From positions 1,493,403 through 1,557,402 of the forward strand of contig OY282363.1 in the NCBI GenBank assembly GCA_958295695.1: DNA of 64,000 nt, given 5' to 3'. Source of the DNA: an uncultured Alphaproteobacteria bacterium. Lineage in GTDB: Bacteria > Pseudomonadota > Alphaproteobacteria > SP197. The notes beneath the pieces are model-generated. The model was not told where the DNA came from. It ran no database searches and worked only from the letters and a program-made list of their open reading frames with translations. Position numbers and translations under genes: made by a program. Positions 9,255 through 18,073 of the stretch are shown here, piece by piece. Each line of letters opens with the position of its first letter. The stretch's first letter is position 1.

Positions 9255-9973
9255 AAGGGGGTCGCCGCGTCGCCGCGGTGATCCCGGCGCTCGACGAGGA
9301 GGCCAGCATCGGCCCCGTGGTGGCGGGGCTTCCCGTCTGGCTCGACCGGATCGTCGCGGTCGACAACGGATCGCTCGACCGCACGGCGTATCGCGCGCGA
9401 CTCGCCGGCGCCGAGGCGGTGAGCGAACCGCGCCGGGGATACGGCGCGGCCTGCCTCGCCGGGCTCGCGGCGGCCGGCGACTGCGACATCGTCGTCTTCA
9501 CCGACGTCGACGGTTCCGACGATCCCGCCGACATGGCGGCCCTGGTCCGGCCGGTCCTGGAGGAAGGGGTCGAGCTCGCCGTCGGCTCGCGCGTGCTGGA
9601 GGGCGCGGCGCCTCGCGCCCTGGGGCCCGCGCAGCGTTTCGGCAACGCGCTGGCCTGCGCCCCGATGCGCCGGCTCTGGCGCGCGCGGTTCACCGATCTC
9701 GGTCCCTATCGCGCGGTCGCGCGCGACGCCCTCGAGCGCCTCCGGATGGGCGAGACGACGATGGGCTGGACGGTCGAGATGCAGGTCAAGGCCGCGTCCG
9801 CTGGCCTGCGCGTCCGCGAGGTCCCCGTCGCCTGCCGGAAGCGGCGCGCGGGGCGGTCCAAGGTCTCGGGCTCGCTTGCCGGGTCGGCGCGCGCCGGCGC
9901 GCGCATCCTCTACGTCATCGCCCGCGCCCGGCTGGCGCGGGTGCCCGACGCGGTCAGTCGAGCGTCAGGCTGA
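9251..9973 (+). CDS. Family 2 glycosyltransferase (DPM1-like)
   Basis: 240 residues from GTG 9251. I prefer this start because GGAGAGGA lies just upstream and the GTGA overlap with the preceding gene implies coupling; an upstream TTG at 9233 is possible. The GT-A fold shows VIPALDEEASIG, the VDNGSLDRT nucleotide loop and the metal motif FTDVDGSDDP around 83-92, then TMGWTVEMQVKAAS. Such enzymes transfer sugars from nucleotide sugars to polyprenyl phosphate or a glycan. With its normal partner interrupted, its present role is unclear. Its last 20 bp overlap the convergent hydratase gene. Confidence 0.88.
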   Translation: MKGGRRVAAVIPALDEEASIGPVVAGLPVWLDRIVAVDNGSLDRTAYRARLAGAEAVSEPRRGYGAACLAGLAAAGDCDIVVFTDVDGSDDPADMAALVRPVLEEGVELAVGSRVLEGAAPRALGPAQRFGNALACAPMRRLWRARFTDLGPYRAVARDALERLRMGETTMGWTVEMQVKAASAGLRVREVPVACRKRRAGRSKVSGSLAGSARAGARILYVIARARLARVPDAVSRASG

Positions 9974-10745
9974 CCTCGCCGAGGCCCTCGATGGCGCAGA
10001 CGGCGGTGTCGCCGGCCCCGATGGGGGCGGCCTTGACGATCGAACCCGTGAGCACGATCTGGCCCGCGCGCAGGAGGCCGCCGCGGGCGGCGAGCGCATC
10101 GGCGAGCCAGGCCAGCGCCGCGAACGGGTGGCCCATGACGTCGCCGCCGACGCCCTCTCCCCGAAGCGCGCCGGAGACATGCGTGGTGGCCTTGAGAGCC
10201 GCGAGCTCGAGCGAGCGCCAGTCCGCGACCTCGTCGCCCACGACGATGGCCTTCTGGAAGAAATCGTCGGCGATCAACTCGCCCACGCCCATCGATTCGC
10301 GCTCGGGCAGGCGCAGCTCGGCGAGTTCGATCGACACCAGGCACGCGCCGACGAAGTCCGCGATGCTGTCCTTGTCGTGGCCGCCCTCGCGCGGCTCGAC
10401 ATCGCGCGCCATTCTCGCCGCCATCTCGCATTCCGCGACGGGATTGCAGAGGTCGCGCGCCGGGAGGCGGGCGGGACTCGCGTGGACGTCCGGTTCCATC
10501 ACCGCGCCGCCGCTCGGTCCGTCGAGACCGAGCATCTCCCGCATCGCCCTGGCCGTGCAGCCGATCTTCCAGCCCGCGAGCGCCTGTCCCGCCGCGGCGC
10601 GCCGGCGGATCGCCTCGTCCTGGACGGCGTATCCTTCGGCCTCGCTCGCGGGGCGGACCGCCTCCGGCAGACGTCCGAACGGTCCGCCCGCGGTCCGCGC
10701 GGCGACCACGATGGCGGCGGCTTGCGCAAGGGCTTCGGGGGTCAT
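9954..10745 (-). CDS. 2-keto-4-pentenoate hydratase-type enzyme
   Basis: 263 residues, fumarylacetoacetate-hydrolase superfamily. Family members hydrate 2-hydroxypenta-2,4-dienoate in meta-cleavage pathways or decarboxylate oxalocrotonate. Characteristic parts are GWKIGCTARAMREMLG, the acidic metal segment CNPVAECEMA (Glu ligands), and GDVMGHPFAALAWLADAL. No other aromatic meta-cleavage genes are nearby, so the substrate is uncertain. The start overlaps the MFS transporter stop (ATGA at 10742-10745), suggesting the transporter and the enzyme handle the same compound. Confidence 0.85.
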   Translation of the reverse strand: MTPEALAQAAAIVVAARTAGGPFGRLPEAVRPASEAEGYAVQDEAIRRRAAAGQALAGWKIGCTARAMREMLGLDGPSGGAVMEPDVHASPARLPARDLCNPVAECEMAARMARDVEPREGGHDKDSIADFVGACLVSIELAELRLPERESMGVGELIADDFFQKAIVVGDEVADWRSLELAALKATTHVSGALRGEGVGGDVMGHPFAALAWLADALAARGGLLRAGQIVLTGSIVKAAPIGAGDTAVCAIEGLGEVSLTLD

Positions 10746-11965
10746 GACGCGAATCTCCCGCGGCCGTGGACATGGCGGGTGGCGGTGACGGTGAAGATCG
10801 AGAGGACCAGCATGATCGCCGTGAGGCGGAAAAGCCAGACGGCGTGGCCCTCGTCCACCAACAGGCCGAAGACGGGCGGGGCGACGAACGAGCCCGTGTC
10901 CATGGCGAGCGTCATGAAGGCGAAGACCTTGCCGGTCTGCCCCGCGGGCGTGACCTTGCGCACGATGAGGTCGCGCGAGGGCGTCACGATTCCCGCGCCG
11001 ACGCCAGCCACGGCGATCAGCGAGAAGATGCCCCAGACGCCGATGGCGAGCTCGCCGATGAGAAAGATCGCGGCCGCGGCGATCGTGAAGCCGAGCGCCG
11101 CGATTTGGCCGTGTCGCGTCGTGCGGTCGGCGATCACGCCGCCGATCAGGATGCCCAGCGCCGAAAAGCCGAAGAACGCCGTGAGCGCGAAGGTGCCGGT
11201 GGTCTCCGGGACGCCGCGATGCTCGAAGAGCGAGGCGGGCAGGAAGCTGTCGAATCCCCAGTAGGAGATCGTGGTGAAGAGGAAGAACAGGAAGCACATC
11301 ATCACCGGTAACGAGAACAGGAGATCGAATCCTCCGGGACGGTCCGCCGCCGCGCCGTCCGCCTTCCCGTCTCCGGCCGTCCGGTCGTCGCGCAGGTCGT
11401 GGCGGTTCAGGAGCATGGCCAGCGCCACGACGAGGCCGAGAAGGCCGAGCGCGACCAGGGCGCCGCGCCAGTCCCAGTAGAGAATGGCGAGCCCGACGAT
11501 GGCGGGCGTGAGCGCGAAGCCGGCGTAGCCCGCGAAGGTATGGACGCTGAACGCGCGGCCGAGCCACGCCTTGGGCACCGTGGCCGAAAGGATGGTGTAG
11601 CCGCAAGGGTGGAAGACCGTGTTGCCGAGACCGGCGAACACGGCGCAGACCAGGAGCTGCCAGTAGGTTTCCGCAAGGCCGAACCCGACGGTCGACAGCG
11701 AAATCACGGCCAGACCGGCGATCAGCACATAACGCGCCGGAACGCGGTCGACCAGAAAGCCGACCGGCACGACCGAGACGGCCGACGCCACGGCGGTCAA
11801 CGCCATGATGACCCCGATGGCGACATAGTCGACCTGGAAGTACGCCACCCAGGTTACCGCCAGCGGCGGCGCCACCATGACGTGAAGGTGGTTCAGGCAA
11901 TGGCCGAGGCTCACGAGTCCGACGACCTTGACCGGACGCGGCGCGTCCGCGGCCAGCGCGGTCAT
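10742..11965 (-). CDS. MFS transporter
   Basis: 407 residues from ATG 11965, with about twelve hydrophobic helices. MFS-type loop motifs are visible: GFLVDRVPARY after helix 2 and GGVIADRTTRHGQ after helix 8. A His/Asn-rich first helix (LGHCLNHLHVMVAP) and VFHPCGYTILSA resemble the fosmidomycin-resistance-like branch of MFS exporters. Substrate unknown. It overlaps by 4 bp both the DMT transporter gene upstream and the hydratase downstream, forming a three-gene unit. Confidence 0.9.
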   Translation of the reverse strand: MTALAADAPRPVKVVGLVSLGHCLNHLHVMVAPPLAVTWVAYFQVDYVAIGVIMALTAVASAVSVVPVGFLVDRVPARYVLIAGLAVISLSTVGFGLAETYWQLLVCAVFAGLGNTVFHPCGYTILSATVPKAWLGRAFSVHTFAGYAGFALTPAIVGLAILYWDWRGALVALGLLGLVVALAMLLNRHDLRDDRTAGDGKADGAAADRPGGFDLLFSLPVMMCFLFFLFTTISYWGFDSFLPASLFEHRGVPETTGTFALTAFFGFSALGILIGGVIADRTTRHGQIAALGFTIAAAAIFLIGELAIGVWGIFSLIAVAGVGAGIVTPSRDLIVRKVTPAGQTGKVFAFMTLAMDTGSFVAPPVFGLLVDEGHAVWLFRLTAIMLVLSIFTVTATRHVHGRGRFAS

Positions 11966-12903
11966 GCCGCGTTTCCCGTCCGGCGGCCCGCCGGGCGGGA
12001 GGGCAGGAGCTGGGCGATCAGGACGCCCGATATGATCAGCGCGCCCCCGACGAGGTGCGCGGCGGTCGGCGGCTCGCCCTGGATCGTGCGGATCGCGACG
12101 ACGACGACCGGCACGAGATTCGAGTAGATCGAGGCGATGGTGACGCCGACGCGGCTGATGCCCCAGTGCCATGTGAAGAGCGAGAACGAGGCCGGGCCCG
12201 CGCCCAGGTAGAGGATGAACGCGATGGAGGCCCAATCGAGCTCGTAGCGCGGTTCGGCGATCCCGAGGGCCAGCAGGACCGGCAGCACGGCCAGCACGGT
12301 CGCGCCGCCGATCATGATCGTGATCGCGGTGATGCCGAGCTGCGAGACGCCGGTCATCCAGCGCTGCGCGCCGATCGAATACCAGGTGAAGATCGTGATG
12401 GCCGCGAGGATCAGGAGTTCGCCGCCACGCGGATCGCCGATCCCGCCCTCGCCCGATCCGGTGGCCGCGAGCACGCCGCCGCCGACGGCGACGACCGCGC
12501 CCAGCATCGCGGCGAGCGCCAGGGGCTGGCGGAACCCGACGCGCGCCACGAAGGCAGCCACGATGGGCGCCGCCGCCGCGACGATGGCGGCGGGCACGGG
12601 TCCCGCGTGGTACACGCCGAGCGTCAGGCAGACCGTGGAGAGCGCGATGCCGACGGCGCCCAGTAGAAGCGCGGGCCTCCAGGGTAGCCGCCGGAGCGGA
12701 TGGCCCCGGGTCTGCCAGGCGTAGAAGGCCATCAGGAAAACCAGCGCCGAAAGCAGGCGGCCCGCCGTGACGAAATAGGGGTCCCAGGTCTCGAGCAGAA
12801 CGTCCGTGACAAGAAAGTGGGTGCCCCACACGGAGGTGCCGAGGGCCAGCACGAGATTACCGGCGACCCGTTGCCGTGCGGAGACGGAGGAGTCCGGGGA
12901 CAT
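11962..12903 (-). CDS. EamA/DMT family transporter
   Basis: About 313 residues from ATG 12903 (MSPDSSVSARQ); an upstream in-frame ATG at 12939 is less likely. Ten hydrophobic helices form two EamA repeats: FLVTDVLLETWDP begins the first and LGAGPASFSLFTWHWGIS lies in the second. EamA proteins export amino acids or small metabolites. The stop overlaps the MFS gene start. It starts 41 bp after the radC stop, so it may be carried on the radC transcript. Confidence 0.9.
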   Translation of the reverse strand: MSPDSSVSARQRVAGNLVLALGTSVWGTHFLVTDVLLETWDPYFVTAGRLLSALVFLMAFYAWQTRGHPLRRLPWRPALLLGAVGIALSTVCLTLGVYHAGPVPAAIVAAAAPIVAAFVARVGFRQPLALAAMLGAVVAVGGGVLAATGSGEGGIGDPRGGELLILAAITIFTWYSIGAQRWMTGVSQLGITAITIMIGGATVLAVLPVLLALGIAEPRYELDWASIAFILYLGAGPASFSLFTWHWGISRVGVTIASIYSNLVPVVVVAIRTIQGEPPTAAHLVGGALIISGVLIAQLLPSRPAGRRTGNAA

Positions 12904-12944
12904 CGCCGCCGCTTTAGAGGCTGGTCCTGAACGGCGCAAGGGCG

Positions 12945-13631
12945 TCAGAGATGCCCCAGCGCCCGGAGGCTGGCGTGGCCGCCGCGGGCCATGACGATGT
13001 GGTCGTGGACGACCACGCCGACGGCCTTCAGAGCGGCGACGATCTCGGCCGTCATGGCGATGTCGGCGCGGCTCGGGGTGGGGTCGCCCGAGGGGTGGTT
13101 GTGGACCAGGATGAGGGCGGTCGCGTGGAGCTCGAGGGCGCGGCGCGCGACCTCGCGGGGATAGACCGGCGCGTGGTCCACGGTGCCCCTCTGTTCGACT
13201 TCGTCGGCGATGAGCCGGTTCTTGCGGTCGAGGAACAGGATGCGGAACTGCTCGCGTTGCTCGAACGCCATGACGGCCTTGCAGTAGGCGAGGACGGCGT
13301 CGAAGCTCGACAGCACGTCCTTGCCGGCGAGCTCCGCCTGCAGCAGGCGATCCGCCGCGGCCCGCACGACCTTGATGGCGACGGGCGAGACCTCGCCCAG
13401 GCCCCCGACCGTCCTGAGATCGTCGACGCTGGCGTTCACGACCGCATCGAAGGTCTTGAAGCGGGCCATGAGCGCCTTGGCGGCTGGCTTCACGTCGCCG
13501 CGCGGAATGGCCATGGTGAGCAGCAGCTCGAGCAGCTCGTAGTCGGGCAGGGCCGCCGCGCCGCCGTCGAGGAACCGCCGCCGCAGGCGTTTCCGGTGCG
13601 ACGCGTGGTCCGGCTTCCTCTCGCCAGCCAT
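12945..13631 (-). CDS. radC: RadC family JAB-domain protein
   Basis: 228 residues from ATG 13631. An N-terminal helix-hairpin-helix-like part (YELLELLLTMAIPRGDVKP; DLRTVGGLGEVSP) precedes the JAMM metalloprotease-fold domain. The metal signature HNHPSGDPTPSRAD lies at 177-190. Despite its name RadC is not a proven repair enzyme; its biochemical activity is unknown to me. The gene follows map by 11 bp and continues the minus-strand run. Confidence 0.93.
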   Translation of the reverse strand: MAGERKPDHASHRKRLRRRFLDGGAAALPDYELLELLLTMAIPRGDVKPAAKALMARFKTFDAVVNASVDDLRTVGGLGEVSPVAIKVVRAAADRLLQAELAGKDVLSSFDAVLAYCKAVMAFEQREQFRILFLDRKNRLIADEVEQRGTVDHAPVYPREVARRALELHATALILVHNHPSGDPTPSRADIAMTAEIVAALKAVGVVVHDHIVMARGGHASLRALGHL

Positions 13632-13642
13632 GGGCCGGAGCC

Positions 13643-14455
13643 TCAGGCGTCGTAGGGCGGCGGCGTGCGGCCCGCGGGCGAGAGCGTGAAGACCTCGTGT
13701 CCGTCCTCGGTGACGGCGATGGTATGCTCCCACTGGGCCGAGAGGCTCTTGTCGCGGGTGACCGCGGTCCAGCCGTCGTCGAGGATCAGGACGTCCGGCC
13801 GGCCCAGGTTGATCATGGGTTCGATGGTGAAGAACATGCCCGGCGCCAGTTCCAGCCCCGCGCCGGGACGGCCGTAGTGCAGAACATTGGGCCGGTCGTG
13901 GAAGACTTGCCCGATGCCATGGCCGCAGAAATCCCGCACCACGGAGCAGCGCCGCCTCTCCGCATGGCTCTGGATGGCGTGCCCGACGTCGCCCAGACGC
14001 GCTCCCGGCCTTACCGCCTCGATGCCGCGCCACATGCATTCGTAGGCGATCTCGGCGAGCCTGGCGGCCTTCCGCTTCACGTTGCCGGCATAGAACATCC
14101 GGCTCGTGTCGCCGTACCAGCCGTCGAGGATGACGGTGACGTCGATGTTGAGCGTGTCGCCCTCGCGCAGGATCTTGTCGGGGCTGGGAATGCCGTGACA
14201 GATCACGTGGTTGACCGACGTGCAGATGGACTTCGGGAAGCCGCGGTAGTTGAGAGGAGCCGGAACGGCGTCGTGCGACACGATGAACTCGTGGCACAGC
14301 CGGTCGAGCTCCCCGGTGCTGACGCCCGGTCTCACGTGCCCGCCGATCATGTCGAGCGTGCGCGCGGCCAGTTCGCCCGCGGCCCGCATCTTCGGGAAGG
14401 CGTCGGCGTCGTGGATGGTGACGCGCGGCGCGGGGCCGCGCTGAGCCTGTTCCAT
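13643..14455 (-). CDS. map: Type I methionine aminopeptidase
   Basis: 270 residues. It removes the initiator methionine from nascent proteins. All five metal ligands are recognisable with the spacing of the E. coli enzyme: D105, D116, H179, E212 and E243. Surrounding motifs are NIDVTVILDGWYGD, CGHGIGQVFHD, FTIEPMIN and WEHTIAV. The gene lies between sfsA (19 bp upstream) and radC, a common alphaproteobacterial order. Confidence 0.97.
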   Translation of the reverse strand: MEQAQRGPAPRVTIHDADAFPKMRAAGELAARTLDMIGGHVRPGVSTGELDRLCHEFIVSHDAVPAPLNYRGFPKSICTSVNHVICHGIPSPDKILREGDTLNIDVTVILDGWYGDTSRMFYAGNVKRKAARLAEIAYECMWRGIEAVRPGARLGDVGHAIQSHAERRRCSVVRDFCGHGIGQVFHDRPNVLHYGRPGAGLELAPGMFFTIEPMINLGRPDVLILDDGWTAVTRDKSLSAQWEHTIAVTEDGHEVFTLSPAGRTPPPYDA

Positions 14456-14474
14456 GGCTTGGTTTCCGTTCCGG

Positions 14475-15179
14475 TCAATCCAGAACGATCGGCAACCGGC
14501 GGTCGATGACGATCTCCTCGACGGTCAATCTACACGAATAGGCATAGGCCTCAACGCCGCGGGCCAGCGCATCGCGCAGCGCGGCGTCGTAGCCCGGATC
14601 GATGTCGGCGGCGGTGGTGAAGCCGTCGCAGTCCATGCGCTGGACGCAGTAGACGAGGACGGCGCGGTGGCCGGCCTCCGCCATCAGGGCCAGTTGGCTC
14701 ATGTGCTTGGCGCCGCGCTCGGTGACGGCGTCGGGGAACTCGGCCAGGGCCGTTCCGCGCCGCATGTGGCAGTTCTTGACCTCGACATAGCAGTCCGGCC
14801 TGTCCGGGCCGGACAGCAGCATGTCGACGCGGGAACGGTTGCCGTAGGCCACCTCGCGCCGCAGCGCCGCGTAGCCCGCGAGCTCCGCGACGGTTCCATC
14901 GTGAATCGCCTCCTCGACGAGGCGGTTGGGCTTGCCGGTGTGGCAGCCGACCAGCGCGCCGTCGGCCTCGACCAGTTCCCAGTCCCACCGGAGCTTGCGG
15001 TCCGGGTTCGCGGCCGGTTGCAGCCAGGTCGTCAGGCCCGGAGTCTCGATGCCGATCATCCTGCCCGGGTTGGCGCAATGGGCCGTCACGATCTCGCCCG
15101 TCTCGAGCCGGTGGTCCGACAGGAACCGCTTGTAGCGCCGCACCAGGGTCGCGCGGACGAGGGGGCGGGGGAAGCGCAT
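14475..15179 (-). CDS. sfsA: DNA/RNA nuclease SfsA
   Basis: 234 residues, the family length. SfsA was first described in sugar fermentation control; the family has a PD-(D/E)XK nuclease fold. Visible marks are the N-terminal KRYKRFL-like segment (VRRYKRFLSD), TAHCANPGRMIGI, and the catalytic-core region DCYVEVKNCHMRRG. It is followed by map and preceded by two membrane-protein genes, with only 3 bp between its start and the upstream stop. Confidence 0.95.
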   Translation of the reverse strand: MRFPRPLVRATLVRRYKRFLSDHRLETGEIVTAHCANPGRMIGIETPGLTTWLQPAANPDRKLRWDWELVEADGALVGCHTGKPNRLVEEAIHDGTVAELAGYAALRREVAYGNRSRVDMLLSGPDRPDCYVEVKNCHMRRGTALAEFPDAVTERGAKHMSQLALMAEAGHRAVLVYCVQRMDCDGFTTAADIDPGYDAALRDALARGVEAYAYSCRLTVEEIVIDRRLPIVLD

Positions 15180-15182
15180 GGC

Positions 15183-15728
15183 TCAGGGCGGGGCCTGGCC
15201 CGGCTCGCCGGCGCTTTCGGGGTCGAACACGAGGACGCCGTCGTCGGCGTCGTCATCCGGCTTGGCGGGCAACTGGCGGTGGAACTCGACCTCGCTGGTG
15301 AACTCCAGATCGGTTCGCGCCCGGCCCTCGGACCGCTCGAGGCGCGCCATGAGGTCGCTCGCGAGGCTTTCGGACCTCTCGGCCGCCTTCTGCAGCTCCG
15401 AGACGGTCTGCTTGTCGTAGGGGAAGGCGAAGACCCGAGGCTCCTCGCCGCCGCCCATGTCGAGCCACAGGAAGATCGCCTCGTCCTCGTGGATGTCGTA
15501 GGCGATGACCTTGCGGAATTCGACGAACGTCTCGAGGAACGCGGTGCTCGCCGGCTTCGGCCGGCCGAGCAGTTCGGTCGTGGCGAGGTAGCCTGCCGGG
15601 ATCAGCGCCAGCAGCGCCAGGACCGCCGCGGTCTTGCGCCAGGTCTTGCCAGCCGAGGCGACGGCGGCCCAGGCGATCAGGGCCACGAGCAGGAAGCAGA
15701 CGACGAAGAAGACGGGGGCCGGAACCAC
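15183..15728 (-). CDS. Membrane protein of unknown function
   Basis: 181 residues. Two N-terminal hydrophobic helices (about residues 5-25 and 33-50) are followed by a soluble region with an acidic, proline-rich tail. I do not recognise a named domain. EFRKVIAYDIHEDEAIFLWLDM and a short amphipathic helix are the most structured-looking parts. It follows the next gene by 3 bp, and both trail an ExbB/MotA-like gene, so it may belong to the same envelope complex. Confidence 0.7.
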   Translation of the reverse strand: MVPAPVFFVVCFLLVALIAWAAVASAGKTWRKTAAVLALLALIPAGYLATTELLGRPKPASTAFLETFVEFRKVIAYDIHEDEAIFLWLDMGGGEEPRVFAFPYDKQTVSELQKAAERSESLASDLMARLERSEGRARTDLEFTSEVEFHRQLPAKPDDDADDGVLVFDPESAGEPGQAPP

Positions 15729-15731
15729 GGA

Positions 15732-16337
15732 TCACAATCTCTGGGTGTCGAAGAGCGACTTGTAGAGGTTGTTCACCGTGTGCGGCAAAAGGCCGCCGGC
15801 CTGGTTGAGGTCGAAGCGCAGCACCGTCTCCTCCTGGTCGACGCGCACCAACTCCACCTTGCGCAGCAGGATCTCGCGGGCCGGCTTCTCGATGCTCAGC
15901 TTGACGCTCACCACGATGTAGACGGGCACCGGCCAGATTTCCGTATCGTTGCGGTACATGTGGACGTTGACGATGTATTCGCCCTCGGGCACGCCCCGGC
16001 TGTAGGCCATCTCGTAGTTCGCGGCGGTGAGGTCGTTCCGGCTGCCGAGGTCGTCGCGCAGGAGATCGAAGATCGCGCCGCCGCGCTGCGACCAGCCCAC
16101 CGCGCCGTCGCCCGGCGCCTTCACCCAGAGGTCGACATCGGCGTCGACGGTCTCGGGCCACTTGATCTCGACGATCACGTTGCCCGGCGTCATCAGGTCG
16201 TCGGTCTTGGTTTCGGGCGGGTTGACGTGGGGCAGAAGCAGGATGACCAGCGCCACGAAGCCCAGCAGCGCCAGCAGGATGACGTCGCGGAAGACGGTCG
16301 CCGCGCCGTCCTCGTCGAGCGGATCAAGCGCTTGCAC
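15732..16337 (-). CDS. Single-span membrane protein, partner of ExbB/MotA-like channel
   Basis: 201 residues. One N-terminal transmembrane helix (about 18-36) is followed by a soluble domain containing ADVDLWVKAPGDGAVG, a beta-rich segment and EYIVNVHMYRND. The topology is ExbD/TolR/MotB-like, but the ExbD signature around the helix (usually with a single Asp) is not convincing, and the soluble domain is different. Its start lies inside the 3' end of the ExbB/MotA-like gene (14-bp overlap), indicating coupled expression and a likely complex. Confidence 0.7.
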   Translation of the reverse strand: MQALDPLDEDGAATVFRDVILLALLGFVALVILLLPHVNPPETKTDDLMTPGNVIVEIKWPETVDADVDLWVKAPGDGAVGWSQRGGAIFDLLRDDLGSRNDLTAANYEMAYSRGVPEGEYIVNVHMYRNDTEIWPVPVYIVVSVKLSIEKPAREILLRKVELVRVDQEETVLRFDLNQAGGLLPHTVNNLYKSLFDTQRL

Positions 16338-16998
16338 GATCCTCGCCCAGCGCCACGATGGTGTTGATCAGCCGGACCGTGCCGGTGGCCAGAAGCTGGT
16401 GGTTCGCCATGATCCAGATGTTGAGGATGCCGCCCACGAGCGTCGTGGTGAGGGCCGTCGACATGCCCGAGATCAGGGCCGAGACCATCGGCCCGATCTG
16501 CTCGGCCTCGCCCGCCAGCTCCGGGTCGACGCCCGAGAGCGCGATGATGAAGCCGATCACCGTGCCGATGAGGCCGAGGAACACCAGGCTGGACCCCAGG
16601 TGGCGGACGATCGTGATGTTCTGGGAGAGCTCCAGACGCAGGGCCAGGGCCAGCGTCTGCCGGCTCTGCGCGTCCTTGCCGGCGGTCTGCGCGACGAAGG
16701 CCGCCGCGCGGCTCGGGACCCCGGGATCGAAGCGCCGGGCGCGGTTGATCTCCCGGCTGGTCCAGAACACCCGCCATAGCACCGTGAGGAGGCCCGCGAC
16801 AAAGACGACGGCGATCACGGCGACGAAGCGGGTCCGGTCGGCCTCGAAGGCGCGGTCGACCAGCCCGTGCGCCCAAGCCACCAGCAGCAGCGCCAGCGCC
16901 ACGATGTTCAGAAGCGCGAACCGGAACAGCAGGCGGTAGCTGTGCGGGTCGCGCGGGGATGCGGAGAGGGCCGCCCCGGCCTCGGCCGCTGTCGCCAT
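16324..16998 (-). CDS. MotA/TolQ/ExbB-type proton channel protein
   Basis: 224 residues with about four hydrophobic helices. The C-terminal half contains the family pattern LGLIGTVIGFIIALSG and, further on, MVSALISGMSTALTTTLVG. These proteins form the pentameric ring of proton-driven motors such as TolQR, ExbBD and MotAB. Canonical tol or exb partners are absent; the next two genes encode unrelated-looking membrane proteins. First gene of the minus-strand run. Confidence 0.85.
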   Translation of the reverse strand: MATAAEAGAALSASPRDPHSYRLLFRFALLNIVALALLLVAWAHGLVDRAFEADRTRFVAVIAVVFVAGLLTVLWRVFWTSREINRARRFDPGVPSRAAAFVAQTAGKDAQSRQTLALALRLELSQNITIVRHLGSSLVFLGLIGTVIGFIIALSGVDPELAGEAEQIGPMVSALISGMSTALTTTLVGGILNIWIMANHQLLATGTVRLINTIVALGEDRASA

Positions 16999-17091
16999 GA
17001 TCGTTCCCTGTCAGCCCGAGCCGGCGGCACTATAGCGGCGCGCGGAACCGGCCACCAAGTCAAACGCCGGCGGCCGCTCGGCGCGGGCGCG

Positions 17092-17125
17092 GTTCGGACG
17101 GAATCGCTTGCGCTCCGGTCCGAAC
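17092..17125. repeat. Imperfect hairpin upstream of the CinA-type gene
   Basis: GTTCGGAC at 17092-17099 faces GTCCGAAC at 17118-17125, with further partial pairing inside (GGA near 17099-17101 with TCC near 17114-17116). It lies in the divergent intergenic region between the ExbB-like and CinA-type genes, about 30 bp before the latter's start. It could be a terminator, a repeat copy or an operator. Confidence 0.5.
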
Positions 17126-17157
17126 GGGTGATCCTGCTCCGGCGTTCGGGAGTGGAC

Positions 17158-17919
17158 ATGGCCGAAACCGTCACAGCCGCCGTCCTCGTGATCGGCAACG
17201 AGATCCTTTCGGGCCGCACCCAGGACGCCAATGTCGCCTTCCTCGGCAAGAGCCTCGACGATCTCGGAGTCCGGCTCAGGGAAGTGCGCGTGGTGGCCGA
17301 CATCGAGGCCGATATCGTCGCGGCCGTGAACGCGCTCCGGGTCCGCTACGACTACCTCTTCACCACGGGCGGCATCGGCCCCACCCACGACGACATTACC
17401 GCCGACAGCATCGCCGCGGCCTTCGGCGTCGGCATTGGCTACCACCCCGGGATCCACAAGCTCCTCAAGGAACATTTCGAGGGCCGCGGCCTGGAGGCCA
17501 ACGAAGCCCGCATGCGCATGGCCCGCGTGCCCGACGGCGCCCGGCTCATCGACAACGAGATCAGCCTCGCGCCCGGTTTCCAGATCGACAACGTCTTCGT
17601 GCTCGCGGGCGTGCCGTCGATCGCGCGCGCCATGTTCGGGGGCGCCAGCAACCGGCTGCGCCGCGGCGCCGTCGTGCTCTCGCGCTCGATCCGGGTCCAC
17701 TGCGCCGAGGGCGCCATCGCCGCGCCGCTCGCCGCGCTGCAGGCCGAGTTTCCCGCGGTCGATATGGGAAGCTACCCGTGGCGCGACGGGGAGAGCTTCG
17801 GCGCGAGCCTCGTGCTCAGGGCGACCGACCGGGCGTTGCTCGACGCGGCCTACGACAGGGTGTTCGCGGCGGCCTCGGCGGTCGGGGGCGAGCCTGTGGA
17901 GGAGCCGGCGGAAGCGTAA
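17158..17919 (+). CDS. CinA/MoaB-type molybdopterin-binding fold protein
   Basis: 253 residues from ATG 17158. It contains the MoCF-binding fold: VLVIGNEILSGRTQDAN at the N-terminus and TTGGIGPTHDDITAD around 75-90, the COG1058 (CinA N-terminal) pattern. The C-terminal CinA deamidase domain is lacking, so it is the short CinA-like form common in alphaproteobacteria. The last 15 residues (VGGEPVEEPAEA) are encoded by a dispersed 37-bp repeat, so the native C-terminus has probably been replaced or extended. Confidence 0.88.
   Translation: MAETVTAAVLVIGNEILSGRTQDANVAFLGKSLDDLGVRLREVRVVADIEADIVAAVNALRVRYDYLFTTGGIGPTHDDITADSIAAAFGVGIGYHPGIHKLLKEHFEGRGLEANEARMRMARVPDGARLIDNEISLAPGFQIDNVFVLAGVPSIARAMFGGASNRLRRGAVVLSRSIRVHCAEGAIAAPLAALQAEFPAVDMGSYPWRDGESFGASLVLRATDRALLDAAYDRVFAAASAVGGEPVEEPAEA
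17876..17912. repeat. Dispersed repeat copy A
   Basis: A 37-bp stretch identical to 23181-23217 except for one T/C difference. Similarity continues weakly downstream (CCGGAACGCC at 17931-17940 and 23237-23245). Copy A lies within the 3' end of the CinA-type gene. Present twice in this window in the same orientation. Confidence 0.8.
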
Positions 17920-18073
17920 GACGGATCGGGCCGGAACGCCACGCGCAAGACCATCGCGGCCGATGCGCGCCGATGAAGCATTGGAGCGCCGCGGCCCGGT
18001 TCGGTAACCTTTCCAGAGCGCCACGGTTACGGGACACCGATCCGTACCGAATGACATCGACAGGGGGATGGCC

